DNA of 64,000 nucleotides from Macrostomum hystrix (lineage: Eukaryota > Platyhelminthes > Macrostomidae), in the NCBI GenBank assembly GCA_950097015.1, contig CATNEN010000039.1, forward strand, positions 15,532,501 through 15,596,500. Reading direction: 5' to 3'. Below the pieces are notes generated by a model that was not told where the DNA came from, ran no database searches, and saw only the letters and a list, made by a program, of their open reading frames with translations. Each line of letters starts with the position of its first letter. The stretch's first letter is position 1. Positions 35,101-42,275 of this stretch are shown piece by piece. Made by a program: the position numbers and the translations under genes.

Positions 35101-37022
35101 GGCATTTCAAATGCCACCGTGCTGTTTTTTTCTGTTACTAAGCTGATTTTTATCGAAAGAATTGTATGAAAACGACTCAGCACTTTGAGTCTAAAGTAAA
35201 ACTATATGTATCGAAAATATCAATTTACTTTTCTTCACTACATAGTCATCAGATTGCCTATATACCGCTGGGTTATAATCGAAAGAGCTACATCTTTAAT
35301 TATTAAAGTGCACGATTTTTATAGCCGATATGTATTGAAAAAAATATCTTACATCCACTAATATATTTTTCTTCCTGGGCATTACTGCATATGCCATATT
35401 CAAAAGTTTCTCTTATACTTAGTTAAATATTCTGCTTCATAATCCGGTTGAAATCTCGATCCGTAACTTATCAATTATTTATTGTTTTATGTGTGACAGC
35501 TTGGCAGTTAAACATTTTCAGCAGATTCTGTAACTTAGCTAAGACAACTCGGCATGCCATTCTCAGTATTTAGCTGCAGAAGCAGCAGCAGCAGCAACAG
35601 ATGAACTGGCAAACGCTCACCCACTCACCTGTGTTTGTCTTTGATTAAAACCTTGCCAGCCCTTCTGTAAGCGTTGGTGTTTGAGTGCTTTAGCCCACCC
35701 ATACCGCCCCCTCCTATAGTTGCTATGCGAATGAAAATCTTTTCTTGCTGGGAATCCGCAGTTCATTTATCCAACCAGCAACTCTAGCTTAGTACGAGCT
35801 ATGTTCCATTGTCTAAAAACTTTCCCGAATTTCGTTAATCCTTCTTAGAACAGGAAATGCGACCGGAAAAGCAGCAGAGCACGGAATATTCTCTCATCAG
35901 TTTTTTTTACAAAAGTCATTTCTTCTGGGTGTGAGACCCGGAAATTTGTTTTACCGTATTGCCAGGCGGGAGAAGAATTTTAGTTTAACAAAGCCGGAAA
36001 AAGGTTGCCACATTGTTTGCCATCGATGCAAAGCGAGTCGATAATGAGCTTCGACTTTTAATGGCTTTCATTCATTGCTGACTTCGATGCTAGGCAGTTC
36101 ACACTAGCTGAATGCCAAAAAGCCTTAGCTCCCTGCTTGGTGGCTTTACCAACGGACGACCCGTAGACTATGGTGCGATTAATGGACAAGCCTAGACTAT
36201 GGTGCGATTAATGGACAAGCCTAGACTATGGTGCGATTAATGGACAAGCCTAGACTATGGTGCGATTAATGGACAAGCCTAGACTATGGTGCGATTAATG
36301 GACAAGCCTAGACTATGGTGCGATTAATGGACAAGCCTAGACTATGGTGCGATTAATGGACTATCCTAGACTATGGTGCGATTAATGGACAAGCCTAGAC
36401 TATGGTGCGATTAATGGACTATCCTAGACTATGGTGCGATTAATGGACAAGCCTAGACTATGGTGCGATTAATGGACAAGCCTAGACTATGGTGCGATTA
36501 ATGGACAAGCCTAGACTATGGTGCGATTAATGGACAAGCCTAGACTATGGTGCGATTAATGGACTATCCTAGACTATGGTGCGATTAATGGACAAGCCTA
36601 GACTATGGTGCGATTAATGGACTATCCTAGACTATGGTGCGATTAATGGACAAGCCTAGACTATGGTGCGATTAATGGACAAGCCTAGACTATGGTGCGA
36701 TTAATGGACAAGCCTAGACTATGGTGCGATTAATGGACAAGCCTAGACTATGGTGCGATTAATGGACGAGCCTAGACTATGGTGCGATCAATTGAAAACT
36801 CTAGATTTTGATATGATGATTCAACTTTCCAAGACTAAAAAAGAAACAAACTTTATATCTCTCGAAAAACAAAGAACTCACGGGAACTTGAAACGAGTTG
36901 ACCGTGTCGTCAAGTAGCACTACTTTAACAGTTAGCGTCTTGTTTTGCATCTGCAACTGCTGCTGTTGTGACATCAGCGGCGATACTAGCCGATGTTGCA
37001 GAACTCGGCGCACCTCCGACAT
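11165..37022 (-). CDS. FERM and FERM-adjacent domain protein, FARP/FRMD7 type, 11 exons
   Basis: Membrane-cytoskeleton linker of the FERM family. Exons in transcript order: 37022-36882, 33149-33045, 31273-31152, 28697-28600, 23375-23249, 22789-22702, 22635-22480, 16690-16530, 16016-15939, 13704-12021 and 11458-11165. All are GT-AG and phase-consistent, totalling 1017 residues. F1 begins [14 protein letters not shown]2 includes [15 protein letters not shown]3 has [19 protein letters not shown] and [17 protein letters not shown]. The FA domain follows as VSKGSSFR then [13 protein letters not shown]. These match FARP1/2 and FRMD7 better than other FERM families. Residues 359-920 are one low-complexity exon (Pro, Gln, Ser, a run of about 14 Ala, an acidic cluster before RRRQRRK). 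No DH or PH domain is seen, so this is not a complete FARP RhoGEF. The C-terminus ends GSEV, a class I PDZ ligand. ATG at 37022 is the first in frame. The last exon's acceptor is the least certain. Confidence 0.85.
11459..12020. other. FERM gene intron 10, GC-rich block with CCAAT-like motifs
   Basis: One of only two introns over 250 bp in the window without a tandem array. The part 11640-11880 is strikingly GC-rich. It contains GATTGGC and GCCAATC motifs in both orientations, and a stretch near 11860-11880 that on the minus strand resembles a tRNA D-arm (GACGGATAGAGCGG). This could be a dispersed element or an internal promoter. I cannot decide between them. Confidence 0.3.
13760..15576 (-). 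repeat. 24-bp minisatellite with 816-bp higher-order repeat, FERM intron 9
   Basis: About 75 copies of a 24-base unit containing ATGAGCTACAGAATCCGGTC. The blocks starting at 14101 and 14917 have the same unit order over at least 520 bases, an offset of 816 bases or 34 units. The 597-codon open frame across it comes from the 24-base period and is not a gene. Confidence 0.97.
16283..16490 (-). repeat. 23-bp minisatellite, FERM intron 8
   Basis: About 8 copies of a 23-base unit containing AACTGATCCTTCAGAATTAT, in the 513-bp intron between exon 8 (16530-16690) and exon 9 (15939-16016). Confidence 0.9.
16922..19436 (-). repeat. 16-bp minisatellite, FERM intron 7
   Basis: About 155 copies of TCTCCCCTGTCTCATC and variants (TGCCCTG, CCATG, CTTGTCTGG). 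Longer blocks recur, for example the segment with CTTGTCTGGTATCTC near 17380 and again near 18380. The same unit makes up the array at 61305-61822 in a different gene. Confidence 0.97.
19437..20215. other. FERM intron 7, non-repetitive stretch with one exon-like frame
   Basis: Unique sequence between two arrays. On the plus strand 20046-20167 is bounded by TTTTTATCACAG and GTAAGT and is open for about 40 codons, including [19 protein letters not shown] do not recognise the protein. It lies antisense to the FERM gene and joins to nothing visible. It may be a captured or nested exon. Confidence 0.25.
20216..21205 (-). repeat. 30-bp minisatellite, FERM intron 7
   Basis: About 33 copies of a 30-base unit containing CTGAGAGTCTCCGCTTATCT or the CGCACATCT variant, then GATTGGGTTC. 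It is very homogeneous. All long frames through it (417, 356 and 278 codons) follow from the 30-base period. Confidence 0.97.
21206..22084. other. FERM intron 7, unique sequence
   Basis: Non-repetitive intronic DNA. On the minus strand a frame starting behind TTCTGTTGCAG at about 21547 reads [18 protein letters not shown] for some 40 codons. It could be an alternative terminal exon of the FERM gene but has no recognisable homology. No other feature is seen. Confidence 0.25.
22085..22330 (-). repeat. Degenerate ~20-bp tandem repeat, FERM intron 7
   Basis: Imperfect repeats built on CACTCCCTGGCACCCACCT-like units, much more diverged than the other arrays. It lies just downstream, in transcript order, of exon 7 (22480-22635). 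Confidence 0.6.
22838..23205 (-). repeat. 28-bp minisatellite, FERM intron 5
   Basis: About 13 copies of a 28-base unit containing GATAAGCGATGGTCCAACCC. It fills most of the 459-bp intron between exon 5 (23249-23375) and exon 6 (22702-22789). Confidence 0.93.
23453..23488. repeat. Perfect 14-bp hairpin in FERM intron 4
   Basis: The arms TCTTCGTTCGATTT (23453-23466) and its exact complement (23475-23488) are separated by an 8-base loop. It lies about 80 bases upstream, in transcript sense, of exon 5. It is too short to call an element. Confidence 0.6.
23489..24139. other. FERM intron 4, unique sequence
   Basis: About 650 bases of non-repetitive intron. A 66-codon minus frame (23908-24108) has no splice or homology support. 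No feature is called. Confidence 0.5.
24140..26228 (-). repeat. 23-bp minisatellite, FERM intron 4, forward copy
   Basis: About 90 copies of a 23-base unit containing GGATCTGAGGTGGCCTCACT, with GGACTCACT, GTCGACTCTCCG and CACCGAAGG variants. Its reverse complement forms the separate array at 26578-27092 in the same intron. Confidence 0.97.
26578..27092 (-). repeat. 23-bp minisatellite in inverted orientation, FERM intron 4
   Basis: About 20 copies containing CTTCAGTGAGTCCACCTCAG, the reverse complement of the GGACTCACT variant of the array at 24140-26228. About 350 bases of unique sequence separate the two. The transcript could therefore form a long intramolecular duplex. Confidence 0.95.
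27093..27634 (-). repeat. 15-bp minisatellite, FERM intron 4
   Basis: About 36 copies of CACTCAGATCCGTCA with CCTCA or TTCA variants. It directly abuts the inverted 23-bp array and shares its CTCAGATCC core, so it probably arose by secondary amplification of a variant with the shorter CCTCAGATCCTTCAC spacing. Long open frames are period artefacts. Confidence 0.95.
28160..28555 (-). repeat. ~56-bp minisatellite, FERM intron 4
   Basis: Six to seven copies of a unit of about 56 bases containing CCTAAGGACAGCCACCCCAC and CTTATCGACAGTATGGACAT. It ends about 45 bases from exon 4 (28600-28697). Confidence 0.9.
28795..29376 (-). repeat. 19/20-bp minisatellite, FERM intron 3
   Basis: About 29 copies of CTGGATGGATGGGAGAGAG, with a 20-base GGAAGAGAG variant. 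The array at 30108-31085 is the same family in reverse complement, so this intron also contains an inverted pair. Confidence 0.95.
29377..30107. other. FERM intron 3, unique spacer between inverted arrays
   Basis: About 730 bases of non-repetitive sequence lying between two oppositely oriented arrays of one family. The 85-codon plus frame (29501-29758) has no homology or splice support. This stretch would form the loop of any hairpin made by the two arrays. Confidence 0.5.
30108..31085 (-). repeat. 20-bp minisatellite, inverted relative to 28795-29376, FERM intron 3
   Basis: About 48 copies of CATTCAACTCTCTTCCCCTC with CATCCAACTC variants. The reverse complement, GAAGAGAGTTGGATGG, matches the array at 28795-29376. 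A block of about 240 bases is duplicated (near 30600 and 30840). Confidence 0.95.
31575..32910 (-). repeat. 25-bp minisatellite, FERM intron 2
   Basis: About 53 copies of a 25-base unit containing CAGTAATCTCACTGAGACTC, with CATTCAG, CATACAG and CATACAA variants. The order of variants recurs (near 31980 and 32520), so there is a higher-order structure of several hundred bases. Confidence 0.97.
33200..33540 (-). repeat. 20-bp minisatellite, FERM intron 1
   Basis: About 17 copies of GTAGATGCTGGAAGGTGAGA with CTAGATG and CTACATG variants, about 50 bases upstream in transcript sense of exon 2. On the sense strand each unit reads CTCACCTTCCAG, a 3'-splice-site-like motif. Confidence 0.95.
33541..34139. 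other. FERM intron 1, unique sequence with an exon-like plus-strand frame
   Basis: GC-rich relative to its surroundings. On the plus strand a long pyrimidine tract ending GTCAG (33981-33985) precedes a 31-codon frame to a TGA at 34077-34079 ([16 protein letters not shown] and onward). It looks like a terminal exon but I do not recognise it. The minus strand is also open here (33759-34010). Confidence 0.25.
34140..34445 (-). repeat. ~28-bp AT-rich minisatellite, FERM intron 1
   Basis: About 10 imperfect copies of a unit containing GCGATCGATAAATCGATTAA then CTGATAAAA. More diverged than its neighbours. Confidence 0.85.
34446..36164. other. FERM intron 1, unique sequence
   Basis: AT-rich intron. 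It contains two near-palindromes of similar core, GGGTATTTCAAATACCC near 34876 and TGGGCATTTCAAATGCCA near 35098. It also contains a stretch near 34836-34915 that resembles part of PREP intron 1 (3206-3260). On the minus strand an ATG at 35702 opens a 24-codon frame ([18 protein letters not shown]) ending at a CAG/GTGAGT donor at 35628. It could be the first exon of an unidentified nested gene. Confidence 0.3.
36165..36790 (-). repeat. 29-bp minisatellite, FERM intron 1
   Basis: About 21 copies of a 29-base unit containing GACTATGGTGCGATTAATGG then ACAAGCCTA or ACTATCCTA. Very homogeneous. It ends about 90 bases from the exon 1 donor at 36881. Confidence 0.97.
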
Positions 37023-39533
37023 GATGATGGTGGTGGTGCCCTTATCGATGCCCTTGCCGCTTAAAAGTGCAGAAAGAAAAACGACTGACTTTTTTAAGCT
37101 TGACTAGCACATGCACGGCTAGTGTGTGTGTTTGTCTTGTTATAATTTCTGATATATAGCCAAGTCTTTTTCTCTCGCCCCTAAATTTTTATGCCTCGTA
37201 TCTACCCTATACTCAAGCTTAAGCGGGTGCAGGGCGTGTTCTTTACCTTTCTCGGCTGGAACAGGGGGAATCTATGCGTGGAGGATCTTTTTAAAAAAGG
37301 CGGCCATTGGCGGAAGGGCGAGAGTTTGGCCGTTATGAATATAAAGAAGCCAAAAGAAAAACTGCTGCTGCCAAGCAATATTGCTTCGCGCCACAAACTG
37401 GTGGGTTTTGAAGGGCGTTAGTGGCGCGGTGTTTTAGATTGGAAGGGCTCTGGGGTTGGAATGGAGGCGATGGGATGCCAAGCGATCAGGATTGGGGGTT
37501 GTGCGGCTTCTGCACTAACTAAGATCTGCAGGAGAAATAGTCAGGGATAGAGAGAGGGGGAGAGGGTAGGGGGGTAGGGTAGGGGAGAGGGCAGTGTAAG
37601 AATTGGCCTAGTCCGGGGGGAGTTCAGGGACAGGGAAAAGGTTGGGTGTGAATTCAGGCAGCAGGGCCAATTGGGCCAGCTGGCCAATCGAAATGATCAT
37701 CGTATTTTTTTAAAGAGTACCCCTGCATTAGCTACCACTGTATGGTTCCAATTAAGCCTTTTGGATTTAGTCTAATGCGATGACGCTATTGTTAATGTGT
37801 TATTAACTACGACAACTGATGTGCTGCTATAATTCTTTCTTCCGCATAATTTACGAGAGGGACCAAGAAAGAGAAGCTAAAATAGTTGCGATGATAAAAT
37901 GAATTAATAATGAGAAAATATACCCAATTTATACAGGTTTTAGCTTTTTGACGCAATTATAATATGTACTTGTATTGATTGTGTTTTAAAAAGACTGTTT
38001 AATTACAAGTTTATCTTATAATGGAATCATAAATCTAAAAAAACTTCCTGCTTCGACTGAAAGTACTATATTAAATTACTGACTGAAGTACATAAAATGT
38101 ACACTTAAAAGCTTTTTCATTTTCTAGGTTAGGCCAGCACTATAAGTTCTAATATTTTGAGATAAGAAACGAATATCGATTTTAACGAGACTACAGAAAC
38201 GAAAAAATGCATGTCAATAAACAAATAATAATACAACTATTTGTGAATTTTAAGCCTCTAAAATATTCTATTCCGCCATCTGCTTAACTTTATTAAAAAT
38301 TCAAATTTGCTGCTTTGTAATAAAACTCAGAGGTCATAAAATGATTTACAAGCTCTTTTTACACCAGCCTTGTAGAAAAGCACATGCTTACAGCCATTGG
38401 CTCGAAGGTTGCCTCGTGAGCTTATGATATATTTAGTTAGAACACATATTACGAGCAAAAAACTAAACTCTAAACATCCAAATTATATTAAGGCCTTCAA
38501 TAGTAGAACACAAAAACTATCACCAAGAAGTGAGCAGAAAAAAAGTTTTTTGAATAAAAGGTTAGCCCTCAGTTCAGTCATGAAAGTAAACATATCATCG
38601 GCATGCGTGCCAAGGACCACTAGAAGAAGACCACTAGTCTTCTTCTAGTGGTCCTTGATGCGTGCATGCTCTTTTGTTGACACTCATTCCAAGAAAAATT
38701 ATAGAAACAAGTTTTGAATAGTTTCCACGGTATAAGGAAAAAACAAAAAGAAAGCAAAATCGTACCGAAGTATTCTCTCATTTGCGAATATATAAATAAA
38801 GCAAAATCTTGGTTCAAAGTTATTTTAAAAAGTTTAAATTTAATACGTCGGTAAATGAGTAAAAGTAAAAGGGTGCGTTAGAGTAGCTAAAAAGCCAAAA
38901 TATAAAGTTTTGGCTAACCTATAAGTTGTTACTAGTCTATATTACATTTTACAGAAAATTACACTGATGTAAAGGAAAAGTATACGCGGGTTTTTTTCAA
39001 ATTTAGTTGTTTTTCTTCTTTTCTTTTTCTGTTCTTTTTAGCTGGTTTTGCTATCATGACGTATGGCCTGTTAAGATAAAAATCCTATAAAAGGAAAAAA
39101 TAAGAAAAAATATTTTCTTCACTATTACACTGTAATAGGCCCTATTTATATTTACTGCGAATAATTCACAACTCATCCCCATGACATATAGTGCAAATCC
39201 TTGATTATACTGAATCTGATATGCATTGCATAGCAAAGTTTTAAATTTAAGCATGGATTTGGATAGTGAAATTCTAGAATGAAGGTAAAGCCAAGTTAAT
39301 ATAAAGCTAGAGAGAACTTAAAATTTGTAATTGTGTTAGGCCCTAAATGTCAAATATTTTAAATACTGTTTTTAGTGGCTCTAACCATTTATAGCTATCT
39401 AGTCAGGATTGTGCTAGACCACTATGACTAATTGTACATTTAAACCACCCACCCTAAAATAGTTTATTTAGCAAGCATTTATTATCAATTGAGTTTATCC
39501 TTACAATACTAATACAAATAATTATAGGACCAC
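37023..39533. other. Divergent intergenic region, FERM side
   Basis: Presumed promoter-containing region of the FERM gene. It is AT-rich with a purine-rich part near 37540-37640 (repeated GGGGTAGGG-like steps on the plus strand). No supported gene is seen. Short frames at 37191-37421, 38397-38648 and 39054-39254 lack homology. No minisatellite is present. Confidence 0.5.
38612..38656. repeat. Perfect 20-bp inverted repeat (palindrome)
   Basis: The arms AAGGACCACTAGAAGAAGAC (38612-38631) and its exact complement (38637-38656) are separated by 5 bases (CACTA). GCATGC lies on both sides (38601-38606 and again near 38663). Intergenic. It could be a cruciform, the end of a foldback element or a small RNA hairpin. 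Confidence 0.8.
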
Positions 39534-39998
39534 TGTGGGCAGTCCCAGGTCATTTTGGTGACAGTCATTTTGGTGACAGAATTGGTCAGTTCGGTGACAA
39601 CTATTTTTGCACCTAAATATGCTAAGAAAACAGCCTTCCACGATCTAGCAGCTGCTTAAAGCCTGCACTCGCCTTGTCAATCCAAAACTTGAAAAATGAT
39701 TATTATACGCATTTAATTAGGAACAAATATCTATTGAAACTATTGACTACTCATTAAATAATTTAATAATTTAACTCATTTAAAGTAAAACCCAGACTTT
39801 AACATAGCAATGCAGCTTCTTATTAATACTTTTAGCATTATTTAATTAATATTAATATGTGTGCATAGTTAAAATGGAAGGCTGTTTTTTAGCATATTTA
39901 GGTGCAAAAATAGTTGTCACCAATCTGACCAATTGGGTCACCGAAATGACTGTCACTGAAATGTCTTGTCACCAAAATGACCTGGGACCCTGTGGGCA
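39534..39998. mobile_element. Non-autonomous foldback/MITE-type DNA element with 8-bp target duplication
   Basis: Two inverted terminal repeats of about 100 and 116 bases (39542-39640 and 39875-39990) enclose about 234 AT-rich bases. The left end starts GTCCCAGGTCATTTTGGTGA and the right end is its complement with a few changes and one extra sub-repeat. TGTGGGCA flanks both ends directly (39534-39541 and 39991-39998), an 8-base target-site duplication. No transposase is encoded. An 8-base duplication would fit hAT, P or Merlin-type mobilisation, but I cannot assign a superfamily. The 97-codon frame at the right side is not a gene. Confidence 0.8.
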
Positions 39999-40764
39999 AT
40001 GGCACAACATATTTGGTGACACTAGACCCATAGCCAGCAAAGAGACCATTCTGCCCATTTTACTGACTCCTGAGCACATTTGCAACAGATCCTGTACACA
40101 GGCAAATGTTCACAAGACACATGTGTGTAAACCTATCCTAATTGTGGTATAACACCATAATACTTTTGCTATGCCTTGGAAGTTGGTCCACAAGGTTAGG
40201 CCTATAAATTGCATGACAGGCCCAAGCCTAATTTTTGTGGCTATCCTCAAAATATTACCTTGCCATAGAATTCAGAGCCTTACACCTTTGACACCTTAGT
40301 GTGAGAGGCAAATGTATTGAATTACCTATTCTGCCACTGGCTCCCAGCCCCATTATATTAATGGCTAGCTTTAATTTGATTTTTTTATGTTGTAAATATA
40401 AGAATATAAGACTTATTAAGAGTGCATATCTTTTCTTCATCTAAATAAACTTCATGTTTAATACCTTCACTATCATTATATAACATGATCTTATCAGTGA
40501 TGTTTAACTTTGGCTAGTGTTAGGCCCTACATATATATATTACAATGTATATAGCTAGAACTCTTAAAATCTGCATGAAGTATATACTAGCTATTATAAA
40601 TATTTACCAACTAAAATTCTTTTTGATTATGAATATAAAAATTTTCTAATTAAAAAAGAAATCCATTTTTTATTAACTAGACTATTAGGCCTAGTGTACA
40701 ATGGGGTTCAAAAAGTGTTGTTGTTTGAGTACTCAGAGTAGCAATTTGTGGGAAAATGCTAAAT
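39999..40764. other. Intergenic, no feature seen
   Basis: AT-rich unique sequence between the foldback element and the mariner remnant. A 61-codon minus frame has no support. Confidence 0.5.
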
Positions 40765-41650
40765 TATTTTTCAATATCGTACCTTTGGCAATCAATACAC
40801 TTCTGCCACTGGTTGCACAGCTTCCAAATGCAACTTATGTATAACTCTGTTGGCTAGTCATCTAATTTGGTTGGCAAGGGTGATAACCTCTTTGTCAGAC
40901 TCAAATTGGTGCCCTTGGAGTGGCCGCTTTAGCTTGCAAAACAGATAGAAGTTGGGGAGGGCTAGGTCTCGGAATAGACTTAATATAGAAGATTTTCAAC
41001 CCCCCGAGTTGTAGGAGCATGAATTCAGAGACTTAGGCTGTGTGAGCAGAGGGTGTTGTAGTAAAGCTGGTGAAGCAGCAGGGGGTAGACACTCTGTTAC
41101 CCTTGCCTCTTCTGGACAACTGCCTAATGAAGCTAGCCCTTGTGTTCAGCATGCCAAACACGTGACAGTGTGCCCCACAGGCATGTACTCTACAGGCAAG
41201 AACCCTTGACAATCTCAGAAAAAGCAGCCCAAGATCTTGCTGCTTGACTTTGCTTGAACTTGTGGGGGCCCTTCTCTAGGGTGTTGCCACTCTTTGGAGT
41301 CACACTTGCACTCGGGATCATAGTGATAAATCAGCACTCTTCCCCCATTGTGATTTGACACTCAAAACTGTCCTTGGAACAGTTGAGCATGAGGGTCAAG
41401 CATCAAGCATAGGTCATCTTTGAGGCTCACCCTGCCATGCTTGAATTTGTTGTAGTTTCACTCAATGGTGTGCTAAGAGGCACAAGTTGTGGGGTTCACA
41501 GACTTTATCTCCTCTTCAATAGCTGGTGGCTTTAGTCCTTTCAGGTTGAAATTTAGTCAAAGCTTGGTACTCCTGCTTATCAATTTTGCTGAAAAACCAA
41601 GGTTCAAAAACCTTATATACCTCCCTCATAGAAGATTTAGATTCTCAACT
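40765..41650 (-). pseudogene. Degenerate mariner (Tc1/mariner) transposase
   Basis: Translating the minus strand across frameshifts and stops gives successive mariner-like blocks. These are a helix-turn-helix remnant (TIEWNYNKFKHGRVSLKDD), a catalytic-domain stretch (HYDPECKCDSKEWQHP, then VEYMPVGHTV), the part after the last catalytic Asp (LALPNFYLFCKLKRPLQGHQ) and the C-terminus (NQWQKCIDCQRYDIEK then stop). At least four in-frame stops or shifts are present, so it is inactive. Terminal inverted repeats could not be paired. It lies in the divergent intergenic region. Confidence 0.75.
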
Positions 41651-42258
41651 AAGTTAGTACTAGCTGTTTAGCCTTATTTCAATATAGCTACTGCCATAGC
41701 TATTCCTTGATGCTCTTTAAAATGTGTGGCATTTCTTTAAACACAATCAGCATAGAATTTTGACAATCACACCTTTGAAAAGAATAAAGACTAATTAAAA
41801 ATACAAATTGAGGGTCTATTATACTTTCTTTTCTGTTTGACTTTCTCTAGGCCTATAGATAATATATATTCCTACACTGGAATAGTTGCATTAATGAAAC
41901 ATTTAAAAAATAGAAAATGGTTGCATGCCACACTGATTGTATTTTAAAATTTAAATTGCCATTGATTGTATAAACTCATATCTTCATAATCTATGTCATG
42001 GAGATGTTTTTGCAATTATCTGCATGCATGTACATTAAATTCCAATATTATGTCATGTATGATTATACGAAAGTAGCTCGCATTACAAATTTTCGGACAC
42101 CCCTGGTAGCTATGTGTTCATTTATGAGAACAATATTTAAATTGATAACAATGTAGTAAAAATTTGATTGCATTTATAAGGCTAGACTATGACACAAAGT
42201 GACAGTTATTGATTAGTTTCTGATTATTGATTAGATCGATAATATGATATTTATACTT
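41651..42258. promoter_or_regulatory. Presumed 5' region of the USP-like gene
   Basis: AT-rich sequence ending in TTTATACTTTTCTAG (42244-42258), a good 3' splice site lying 17 bases before the ATG at 42276. This suggests that an upstream leader exon or a trans-spliced leader is joined here. No core promoter motif can be assigned. Confidence 0.3.
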
Positions 42259-42275
42259 TTCTAGAGTAAAAAACA

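Noticed and set aside
37191-40440. Short intergenic frames of 60-100 codons
   Set aside because: No homology, no splice context and random length for this composition. One lies on the foldback element.
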